The notes under the pieces: generated by a model
Told to the model about the DNA's origin: nothing
Database searches by the model: none
The model's input: the letters and a program-made list of their open reading frames with translations, nothing else
NCBI GenBank assembly: GCA_020053565.1
Contig: JAGVMY010000034.1
Location: 1-5,228, forward strand
DNA from: Thermodesulfovibrionales bacterium
GTDB lineage: Bacteria > Nitrospirota > Thermodesulfovibrionia > Thermodesulfovibrionales > SM23-35
Reading direction: 5' to 3'
DNA: 5,228 nucleotides
Position numbers and translations under genes: made by a program
Shown: piece after piece, positions 1 to 4,826 of the stretch
How positions within the stretch are numbered: the first letter of the stretch is position 1
Layout of the letters: every line of letters begins with the position of its first letter

Positions 1-939
1 GATTTAAGTTACAGGAATCTCTGGGGCATGAACAGACAGTCCTCATTCAGGTTTGAGATGAGTTCTCTTGAGAAGAGATATTTATTTCAGTACCATGACC
101 CATGGTTTTTTGATGTGCCCATACCATTCAGGGCAATTCTCCTTTATGAAGATAAAAAAGAAATAAATATCGATACCAAAGAAACACGGTACAGGCTGAA
201 GAGGTATGGCGCTTCAGCTGGTCTGGAGAAAAAATTGAGTGACAGCCTGAAGGCAGAACTTTACTACGAGGTTTCTCTTGTCAAAACATTTGATGTAGAC
301 CCTGATGTTATCCTGAGCAAAGAGGACGCCGGTACACTTATCATAAGCGGAATAAGGACTGGAATCGTGTATGATACAAGAGATAATCCCTTTGATCCAA
401 AGAGAGGAATCCTTTCCGGAGGCTCGCTTAAGGTTACTTCTCCTGTTTTTCTGTCAGAGACAAACTTTATAAAACTTATTTTCCATTTGAGTACCTATCA
501 AGAACTTACGAAGGGAATTGTCCTTGCGTTATCGTTTAGGGGTGGCGTTGCTCAGGGATACCATGATACTAACGAACTCCCGATTGTCGAGAGATTTTTT
601 CTTGGAGGCAGGACAACTGTAAGGGGTTATGAGCAGGATACTCTCGGCCCCAAAGGGTCAGACGGAACTCCAACCGGCGGTAATGCCTTTTTGCTCGGAA
701 ATGTTGAGATAAGGTCATCTCTCGGCAAAGGCATAGGAATCGTCGCATTCCTCGACGGAGGAAATGTCTGGCTGAAGGCAAAAAACATGGATCTCTCAAA
801 TCTTAAATATACTACCGGGCTCGGGTTAAGGTATAACACACCTGTTGGCCCTATCGGGATTGACTATGGGCACAAACTTCAGAGGGAAAAAGGGGAAAGC
901 AGAGGCGAACTGCATTTCAGCATAGGCCAAGCGTTCTAA
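1..939 (+). CDS. BamA/TamA-type Omp85 outer-membrane beta-barrel protein, C-terminal part (5' end outside window)
   Basis: The frame is open from base 1, nine codons before the first ATG at 28, and those codons read DLSYRNLWG, a typical early barrel strand of Omp85 proteins. The gene therefore begins upstream and 312 residues are visible. Seen in the sequence: alternating beta-strand patterns; DTRDNPFDPKRG at about residues 124-135, common in this family; FLGG followed by VRGY at about 200-210, matching the conserved loop-6 VRGF/Y motif; GGNVW near the end; and a terminal strand ending in phenylalanine (SIGQAF), the usual outer-membrane insertion signal. The family (Bacterial surface antigen / Omp85) inserts beta-barrel proteins into the outer membrane. 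POTRA domains, if present, lie outside the window, so BamA and TamA cannot be separated. The SurA-like gene 20 bp downstream fits an envelope-assembly role. Confidence 0.9.
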   Translation, partial: DLSYRNLWGMNRQSSFRFEMSSLEKRYLFQYHDPWFFDVPIPFRAILLYEDKKEINIDTKETRYRLKRYGASAGLEKKLSDSLKAELYYEVSLVKTFDVDPDVILSKEDAGTLIISGIRTGIVYDTRDNPFDPKRGILSGGSLKVTSPVFLSETNFIKLIFHLSTYQELTKGIVLALSFRGGVAQGYHDTNELPIVERFFLGGRTTVRGYEQDTLGPKGSDGTPTGGNAFLLGNVEIRSSLGKGIGIVAFLDGGNVWLKAKNMDLSNLKYTTGLGLRYNTPVGPIGIDYGHKLQREKGESRGELHFSIGQAF

Positions 940-943
940 CTAA

Positions 944-978
944 AAGTGAGAAGTGAAAAGTGAAAAGTGAAAAGTTAA
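944..978 (+). repeat. Tandem heptamer repeat, five AAGTGAA-type units
   Basis: Five consecutive 7-bp units: AAGTGAG (944), AAGTGAA (951, 958, 965) and AAGTTAA (972). The array starts four bases after the Omp85 stop codon and runs into the next gene. It supplies the GTG start at 960 and the first six codons (MKSEKL). A related 13-bp stretch occurs inverted at 1520-1532. Because seven is not a multiple of three, the GTG trinucleotides at 946, 953 and 967 fall in other frames and soon hit stops; only 960 opens the chaperone frame. Confidence 0.85.
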
Positions 979-1490
979 AGAAACAACAAAAAACCTTATC
1001 CATATTTTTTAACTTGTTACTCGTTATTTTTTTACTGCTCTTTATTCTTTGCCCTCTGCTCTTTGCTGAAATAAGAGATCGGGTTGTCGCATCTGTAGAT
1101 AATACTGCAATCACCCTGAGTGAATTAGAGGAAATAGATACAAAGACGCAGAAGGTAACCCCAGGTGTCACAAAAGATGAAGTTCTCAATACGATGATCA
1201 ACAGGGTGCTCCTTCTCAGAGAAGCAAAAAAGCTTAAATTAGACACACATTCCGAGGATGAGATGCTCAGAGATTATTTAGACCTTAAAATAAGACCATT
1301 TATAAGAATAAAAGAAGAAGAACTGACAGATTTTTATGAAAAGCATATCAGGGACTTTTACGGCCAAGAATTTGAGCAAGTAAGAGAAAAAATCGAAACC
1401 TATCTTACCGAGAAAGAAATGAATGAGCATGTGAAGATGCATATTAATGAACTTAGGGGAAAAGCATATATTAAACTACAACTAAAATAA
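960..1490 (+). CDS. SurA N-terminal-domain periplasmic chaperone-like protein, no PPIase domain
   Basis: 176 residues. The N-terminus is basic (KSEKLKKQQK), followed by a hydrophobic core at 13-35 and a likely signal peptidase I site after LLFA (residue 36). The mature part opens with RVVASVDNTAITLSEL (41-56), the hallmark of SurA/PrsA-type N-domains. A helical region follows (MINRVLLLREAKKL, 79-92) and the C-terminal helix ends ELRGKAYIKLQL, as in SurA-like chaperones. Full SurA is over 400 residues with parvulin domains; none is present here, so this would be a holdase for unfolded outer-membrane proteins rather than an isomerase (inference). GTG at 960 is chosen because the alternative TTG at 1014 would remove the basic part of the signal peptide. 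No good Shine-Dalgarno is visible; the upstream bases are heptamer repeat. The Omp85 gene ends 20 bp upstream, so the two are probably co-transcribed. Confidence 0.8.
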   Translation: MKSEKLKKQQKTLSIFFNLLLVIFLLLFILCPLLFAEIRDRVVASVDNTAITLSELEEIDTKTQKVTPGVTKDEVLNTMINRVLLLREAKKLKLDTHSEDEMLRDYLDLKIRPFIRIKEEELTDFYEKHIRDFYGQEFEQVREKIETYLTEKEMNEHVKMHINELRGKAYIKLQLK

Positions 1491-1497
1491 ATAATAC

Positions 1498-1540
1498 GAA
1501 ATTGGAAATTAACGTAAAATCACTTCTCACTTCCAATTTC
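1498..1540. terminator. Inverted repeat between convergent genes, possible bidirectional terminator
   Basis: A perfect 10-bp inverted repeat, GAAATTGGAA at 1498-1507 and TTCCAATTTC at 1531-1540, with a 23-base loop. It fills the 50-bp gap between the chaperone stop (1490) and the acetyltransferase stop (1541). Plus-strand sequence after it is T-rich (TTACTTCTTATTTTT). The long loop and AT-rich stem make it a weak intrinsic terminator, and the loop itself contains the heptamer-type repeat, so it may instead be part of a dispersed repeat. Confidence 0.4.
1520..1532 (-). repeat. Inverted 13-bp copy of the heptamer repeat
   Basis: The minus strand reads AAGTGAGAAGTGA, identical over 13 bases to 944-956 on the plus strand. 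The two copies flank the SurA-like gene in opposite orientation. Each lies just past the stop codon of the gene upstream of it on its own strand. Confidence 0.7.
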
Positions 1541-2005
1541 TTACTTCTTATTTTTCAGTTCTATAATCACTGCGTGTTCATCACACTCAGGAAACTTAGG
1601 ACACCGTAAACAGTCTCCCCATATCTTTTGCGGAAGGCGTGATTTATTGATATCAACAAAACCTATCTTTTTAAAGAAAGCAGGGTGGTAGGTGAGTGCA
1701 AACACCTTTTTTAGACCCAATGCCTTTGCTTCTTTAAGGCAGTGTTGAACAAGATTTTTACCTATGCCAATTTTCTGATATTGTTTGTCTACTGCAAGAG
1801 AACGTATTTCTGCAAGATCCTCCCACATGATGTGCAGCGCACAGGCTCCGCATATAATTCCTTTATCTTCACATATAAAAAAATCTCTCAGGGTTTCATA
1901 AAGTTCATTAAGGGATCTGGGGATCATTGCCTCTCTCTTCGCAAACTCATTGACAAGTTTGTGAACCTGTTTTAGATCAGATATTTTAGCCTTTCTTATC
2001 TTCAA
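1541..2005 (-). CDS. GNAT-family N-acetyltransferase, short ArgA-like type
   Basis: 154 residues. Seen: an N-terminal IRKAKISDLKQVHKLV helix region typical of GNAT enzymes; strand EIRSLAV (66-72); the acetyl-CoA pyrophosphate loop QYQKIGIGKNL (75-85, pattern Q/RxxGxG); and FFKKIGF (110-116), the usual GNAT motif B tail. The C-terminus carries a cysteine cluster, WGDCLRCPKFPECDE (129-143), typical as I recall of short stand-alone proteins related to N-acetylglutamate synthase (COG1246-like). These transfer acetyl from acetyl-CoA to an amino group; glutamate, for arginine synthesis, is the best guess but the substrate is not proven. Start: TTG at 2005 with AAGGGA nine bases upstream (2015-2020); the next Met is residue 27, inside the fold. 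It overlaps the 3' end of korC by 20 bp, suggesting translational coupling at the end of the operon. Confidence 0.8.
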   Translation of the reverse strand: MKIRKAKISDLKQVHKLVNEFAKREAMIPRSLNELYETLRDFFICEDKGIICGACALHIMWEDLAEIRSLAVDKQYQKIGIGKNLVQHCLKEAKALGLKKVFALTYHPAFFKKIGFVDINKSRLPQKIWGDCLRCPKFPECDEHAVIIELKNKK

Positions 2006-2534
2006 TGAACTTCATCCCTTCAATAAGAGCATCTTTATTTACCCCGATGCTTTTCTTCCTTCTATCAGGCACAGTACTCTCAAGTGCATCAAACACATAG
2101 TTCTTCTCCAGCAGCCTGGTTTTTGCAATGAATGCGCCGAGCAAAACCATGTTTGCAGATTTCGCATTCCCAAAAGAATGAGAAATTTCTGTTGCAGGAA
2201 CTCCAACTATTTCTATATCTGTTCGTAGTTCAGGGTCTTTGATAAGAGATGAATCGAATATGAGAAGTCCTTTCTGTCTGAGCCCTGCCTGAAATTTCTT
2301 GAGTGATGCCTCGTTCATTACAATAAGTATATCAGGATTCGTCACAACAGGGGAGCCGATAAGTTCATCCGAGACGATTACCGCACAATTCGCAGTTCCT
2401 CCCCTTATTTCTGCACCATAAGAAGGAAACCACGTTACCTCCTTGTTTCCGAGCATACCTGTATACGCAAGGACCTTTCCGAAAAAGAGTATGCCCTGAC
2501 CGCCAAAGCCTGCTATTAAAATTCTGTTTTCCAG
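1986..2534 (-). CDS. korC: 2-oxoacid:ferredoxin oxidoreductase, gamma subunit (KorC-like), CTG start
   Basis: 182 residues when started at CTG 2534, directly after the korB stop. The gamma subunit forms part of the complex that oxidatively decarboxylates 2-oxoacids to acyl-CoA, reducing ferredoxin. Seen: ENRILIAGFGGQGI (2-15), the conserved nucleotide-type loop at the N-terminus of gamma subunits; WFPSYGAEIRGGTANC (35-50), a strongly diagnostic family block; and SHSFGNAKSANMVLLGAF further on. The first ATG (2456, residue 27) would remove the GFGGQGI motif and has no matching family start. An in-frame TAA lies immediately before the CTG, so CTG is the furthest possible start. AAGGAGG (2543-2549) sits 8 bases upstream, an ideal spacing. 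Length agrees with the usual 180 or so residues. Substrate (2-oxoglutarate or branched-chain oxoacids) cannot be settled from this subunit. Confidence 0.88.
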   Translation of the reverse strand: MENRILIAGFGGQGILFFGKVLAYTGMLGNKEVTWFPSYGAEIRGGTANCAVIVSDELIGSPVVTNPDILIVMNEASLKKFQAGLRQKGLLIFDSSLIKDPELRTDIEIVGVPATEISHSFGNAKSANMVLLGAFIAKTRLLEKNYVFDALESTVPDRRKKSIGVNKDALIEGMKFIEDKKG

Positions 2535-3284
2535 TTATTTTGCCTCCTTGAATTTATCTTTAAATGTTCCAAGAGGGTACACAGACATCATTTCTTTTTG
2601 AAGCCATGTGATCGAATCACGGGGTGTGAGTCCCCAGTCAACCGGGCATGGTGAAAGTATCTCGACAAGACTGAATCCCTTGCCTTCTATCTGATATCTG
2701 AATGACTTCTTTATTGCTCTTTTTGCATTCATAAGATTTTTATATGAGTCTACTGATGTCCTGACAATATATGATGCACCGTCAATTGTGGACAAAAGTT
2801 CTGATACATGGAGAGGATACCCTGCTGTTTCAACACTTCTCCCTGAAGGTGTCGTGGTCGTCTTCTGGCCGAGGAGTGTCGTTGGGGCCATTTGGCCTCC
2901 TGTCATCCCATAGGTTGCATTATTTACAAAAAATACCGAGATGTTTTCCCCCCTGCTCGCTGCATGAATTATCTCAGCTGTTCCGATAGCAGCGAGGTCA
3001 CCATCACCTTGATAAGAAAAAATTATCCTGTCAGGCATCACACGTTTAAGTCCTGTTGCTGCAGCAGGAGGCCTTCCATGTGCAACTTCGAGCATATCAA
3101 AATTAAAATAATCATAAGCAAATACTGCACATCCAACCGGAGCAATCCCTACAACCTTCTCCCTTATACCTAAATTGTCAATACATTCCGCAATCAGCCT
3201 ATGAATTAGACTATGTCCGCAGCCAGGGCAAAATCTGAATGGTGCCTGTTTAAGGCTTAACGGTCTCTTGAATATCTTTTTCAT
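2535..3284 (-). CDS. korB: 2-oxoacid:ferredoxin oxidoreductase, beta subunit (KorB/VorB-like, thiamine-diphosphate binding)
   Basis: 249 residues, normal for a beta subunit. Seen: FCPGCGH (18-24), the cysteine pair typical of these subunits; PVGCAVF (49-55); HGRPPAAATGLK (69-80); and the thiamine-diphosphate/Mg motif GDGD (93-96) with NN at 121-122 followed by ATYGMTGGQ. SPCPVDWG (211-218) is also typical. With the gamma subunit it would form the catalytic half of a CoA-dependent 2-oxoacid:ferredoxin oxidoreductase in the cytoplasm. Whether the substrate is 2-oxoglutarate or branched-chain 2-oxoacids is open; the Kor name is the common default. ATG at 3284 has GGAGAG at 3289-3294. The gene overlaps the end of ppx by 35 bp and abuts korC. 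The alpha subunit normally next to it is absent: ppx takes that place. Confidence 0.92.
   Translation of the reverse strand: MKKIFKRPLSLKQAPFRFCPGCGHSLIHRLIAECIDNLGIREKVVGIAPVGCAVFAYDYFNFDMLEVAHGRPPAAATGLKRVMPDRIIFSYQGDGDLAAIGTAEIIHAASRGENISVFFVNNATYGMTGGQMAPTTLLGQKTTTTPSGRSVETAGYPLHVSELLSTIDGASYIVRTSVDSYKNLMNAKRAIKKSFRYQIEGKGFSLVEILSPCPVDWGLTPRDSITWLQKEMMSVYPLGTFKDKFKEAK
2543..2549 (-). promoter_or_regulatory. Shine-Dalgarno that fixes the korC CTG start
   Basis: The minus strand reads AAGGAGG within the last codons of korB, followed by eight bases and then CTG at 2534. No ATG, GTG or TTG codon lies at a fitting distance in the korC frame, so this site is the main evidence for a non-standard start. 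Confidence 0.7.
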
Positions 3285-4224
3285 TCATCTCTCCAATAGT
3301 CTCAAGGAGCACTCCCTCGAGAAGTCCGTAGTCACTTACAATTAATTCATTAAATTTAAAACATTCCATTATGTTCATTGTAAATTGTATTCCAGGTATT
3401 ATCAAGTCTGCTCTCTCGGGTTCCAGTCCTTTAATCTTTTTTCTTTCCCTTAAGGGAAGGGCAAACAACGCCCTCCTTATATCATTGAGTTTTTCCAGAG
3501 ATATTCTATGGAGATGTATTTTTTCCCTTGAATAGGTCTCGAGTTTTAAGTCAATAGAGGCAAGGGTTGTGAAAGTTCCCGCAGTTCCTATCAAGCATGT
3601 ATCCTTGTCAATCCGATGCTCAATCCTGGAGCTGATACTATCTAAAAATGAGGCAATCCCTTTTCCCAATTCTGCGATATCTGCCTCTGAGAGAGGGTCG
3701 GTCGTTATAAAACTTGCAGCAAGTTTTATAACCCCAACAGGGATACTCCCCTTATCAACTACCTGTTTGTCTTTATAGAAAATCCACTCTGTACTGCCCC
3801 CTCCTATATCAATAATCAATGAAGAAAGAGCAGCGATGGATAAAGAATCATGAAATGATGAAAAAACACCTTTTACGATAAGTTCTGCCTCTTGTTCGCC
3901 AGAAATCACTTTTATCAAGATTCCTGTATTATCAAACACCCTTTTTATAAACATATCTGAGTTGGATGCCTCCCTCAATGCGCCCGTCGCAATTGCACTG
4001 ACAAATTTAACTCCATATCCTGAAATTATAGAGGAGAATTCCTTAAGCACTGCGATTGAGGATGCACTATTTTCATCCCTGAGCTTCCCGGTCTGACCCA
4101 CGCCATCAGCTAATCGTGTGATTTTTCTCTTATAAAGTATATGCTCAATCTTTTTATTCCTAACACAGGCTATCAAAAGTCTAAGCGTGTTCGATCCTAT
4201 TTCCACAGATGCAAATAATGACAT
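3250..4224 (-). CDS. ppx: Exopolyphosphatase / guanosine pentaphosphate phosphohydrolase (Ppx/GppA family)
   Basis: 324 residues covering the two-lobed Ppx/GppA phosphatase fold without the C-terminal HD-like domain of the about 500-residue E. coli enzymes; this short form is widespread. Seen: EIGSNTLRLLI (8-18, phosphate 1 loop; the usual first Asp is Glu here); ATGALREASN (79-88); SGEQEAEL (108-115), the region of the catalytic glutamate; DIGGGSTE (139-146, phosphate 2 loop); GTAGT (213-217); ERADLIIPG (270-278); and SDYGLLEG (297-304). The family removes terminal phosphate from polyphosphate or converts pppGpp to ppGpp; which one is not decidable here. ATG 4224 is the first start after an in-frame TAA and has no Shine-Dalgarno; a promoter -10 lies just 8 bp upstream. 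It leads the cluster with korB, korC and the acetyltransferase. Confidence 0.92.
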   Translation of the reverse strand: MSLFASVEIGSNTLRLLIACVRNKKIEHILYKRKITRLADGVGQTGKLRDENSASSIAVLKEFSSIISGYGVKFVSAIATGALREASNSDMFIKRVFDNTGILIKVISGEQEAELIVKGVFSSFHDSLSIAALSSLIIDIGGGSTEWIFYKDKQVVDKGSIPVGVIKLAASFITTDPLSEADIAELGKGIASFLDSISSRIEHRIDKDTCLIGTAGTFTTLASIDLKLETYSREKIHLHRISLEKLNDIRRALFALPLRERKKIKGLEPERADLIIPGIQFTMNIMECFKFNELIVSDYGLLEGVLLETIGEMNEKDIQETVKP

Positions 4225-4232
4225 AGTGGAGT

Positions 4233-4262
4233 ATTATAAATGACATCGATTACACACCTCAA
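4233..4262 (-). promoter_or_regulatory. Likely sigma-70 promoter of the ppx-korBC cluster, giving a leaderless mRNA
   Basis: On the minus strand, TTGAGG (4262-4257) and a perfect TATAAT (4238-4233) are separated by 18 bases. The -10 box ends 8 bases before the ppx ATG, so transcription should begin within a few bases of the start codon. The absence of a Shine-Dalgarno before ppx fits. An alternative minus-strand promoter, TTGTCA-N16-TATTAT at 4355-4328, would give a leader of about 100 bases. Confidence 0.5.
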
Positions 4263-4304
4263 ACTCTTTAAATGAATCAGAAGGGGGGCACCTTAAGAAT
4301 TACC

Positions 4305-4332
4305 TTGATTTTTATAAGTAGACGGTTATAAT
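4305..4332 (+). promoter_or_regulatory. Possible upstream plus-strand promoter of the lipoprotein gene
   Basis: TTGATT (4305-4310), a 16-base spacer and a perfect TATAAT (4327-4332). It lies about 100 bp before the lipoprotein ATG and upstream of the TTGACA promoter. The region is AT-rich, so chance matches are likely. Confidence 0.3.
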
Positions 4333-4348
4333 ATTCTCTAATTTAAAG

Positions 4349-4377
4349 TTGACAAAACCGTTATGGTATACTATTGT
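4349..4377 (+). promoter_or_regulatory. Likely sigma-70 promoter of the small lipoprotein gene
   Basis: A perfect -35 TTGACA (4349-4354) is followed after 17 bases by TATTGT (4372-4377, four of six matches). The better-looking TATACT at 4367-4372 is only 12 bases from the -35 and so cannot pair with it in the standard way. Transcription would start near 4384 and give a leader of about 47 bases. Confidence 0.5.
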
Positions 4378-4385
4378 TTTAGCAC

Positions 4386-4415
4386 TTCAACTAAAGTACT
4401 TTAAGTACTCTTGAA
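4386..4415 (+). promoter_or_regulatory. Leader hairpin before the lipoprotein Shine-Dalgarno
   Basis: AGTACT at 4395-4400 and 4404-4409 can pair around a TTA loop, and outer arms TTCAA (4386-4390) and TTGAA (4411-4415) can extend it. The outer arm touches the first two bases of the Shine-Dalgarno. It could stabilise the 5' end of the mRNA or modulate translation; this is inference. Confidence 0.35.
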
Positions 4416-4424
4416 AGGAGGTGA
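4414..4424 (+). promoter_or_regulatory. Near-perfect Shine-Dalgarno of the lipoprotein gene
   Basis: AAAGGAGGTGA is an extended match to the anti-Shine-Dalgarno of 16S rRNA, with nine bases between GGAGG and the ATG at 4431. It is the strongest ribosome-binding site in the window and points to high translation. Confidence 0.8.
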
Positions 4425-4430
4425 CAGTTA

Positions 4431-4655
4431 ATGAAGAAAGTTTTAGCTATACTTCTGTCATTGGTGCTTGTTGTCGCATTCTCGTTCACCATAGGCTGCA
4501 AGCAGGCTGAGCCACCAAAACCGGCACCAGAGCCAGCTGAGGCACCACCAGCAACACCAGCAGAGGCACCAAAAGCACCTGAAGCTCCAAAAGCACCAGA
4601 GAAAGCAAAAGCACCTGAAGCTCCAAAAGCACCAGAGAAACCAGTAAAAAAGTAG
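4431..4655 (+). CDS. Small Ala/Pro/Lys/Glu-rich lipoprotein of unknown function
   Basis: 74 residues. MKK plus a hydrophobic stretch (4-19) and TIGC (20-23) make a type II signal peptide with Cys23 as the probable lipidated residue; Thr at -3 is less usual than Leu. The mature 52 residues contain almost only Ala, Pro, Lys and Glu, with a repeated KAPEAPKAPEKA pattern, and end in PVKK. No fold is expected beyond an extended, polyproline-like, charged rod. The gene has its own promoter, a very good Shine-Dalgarno and its own terminator, so it appears to be a monocistronic, well-expressed envelope component. I do not recognise a named family. Roles as a periplasmic spacer or as a peptidoglycan-interacting protein are possible but unproven. 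The composition also resembles TonB-type proline-rich linkers, but no TonB domain is present. Confidence 0.8.
   Translation: MKKVLAILLSLVLVVAFSFTIGCKQAEPPKPAPEPAEAPPATPAEAPKAPEAPKAPEKAKAPEAPKAPEKPVKK
4570..4640 (+). repeat. 36-bp tandem duplication within the lipoprotein gene
   Basis: Bases 4570-4604 and 4606-4640 are identical over 35 positions, a period of 36 bp or exactly 12 codons. The silent positions are identical too, which suggests recent duplication or slippage rather than selection on amino-acid composition alone. Copy number may vary between strains. Confidence 0.85.
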
Positions 4656-4666
4656 AAAGGGAAATT

Positions 4667-4695
4667 TTCAGGGATGGGCATCCCCCATCCCTGAA
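4667..4695 (+). terminator. Intrinsic terminator of the lipoprotein gene
   Basis: A perfect 12-bp GC-rich stem, TTCAGGGATGGG (4667-4678) with CCCATCCCTGAA (4684-4695), and a 5-base loop. It starts 11 bp after the stop codon. The following T tract is short (TTGTT), so termination may be incomplete, but the stem is by far the strongest in the window. Confidence 0.8.
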
Positions 4696-4699
4696 TTGT

Positions 4700-4826
4700 T
4701 CTGCAATAGGGAAACCTCAGTTATGCAGCTATCGATCTTGTTATCCCGCACAAGATTTTAAGAGGATAGTTGCGTCCATTTCTAAAAAACTTCAGAGATT
4801 AACTTTTATCGTAGCTCTCGAATAAT
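4700..4826. other. Non-coding spacer with one weak hairpin
   Basis: No credible gene is visible on either strand. A 7-bp stem, ATCTTGT (4735-4741) with ACAAGAT (4750-4756), is followed by TTT and could be a minor second terminator for the lipoprotein transcript; it is AT-rich and weak. Confidence 0.4.

Noticed and set aside
944..978. Heptamer array as a CRISPR array
   Set aside because: The units are 7 bp and contiguous, with no spacers or cas genes.
917..1246. Minus-strand open frame across the heptamer repeat and chaperone gene
   Set aside because: It runs antisense to a gene with clear SurA-like features, and its own translation shows no recognisable domain.
2771..3173. Two plus-strand open frames within korB
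   Set aside because: Both are antisense to the well-supported korB and show no domain features.
4367..4372. TATACT as the -10 partner of TTGACA at 4349
   Set aside because: The spacer is only 12 bases, too short for a sigma-70 promoter; TATTGT at 17 bases fits better.
4391..4681. Minus-strand open frame opposite the lipoprotein gene, rich in Gly, Ala and Phe
   Set aside because: It is the antisense shadow of the repetitive Ala-Pro-Lys coding sequence; the plus-strand gene has a signal peptide, Shine-Dalgarno and terminator.
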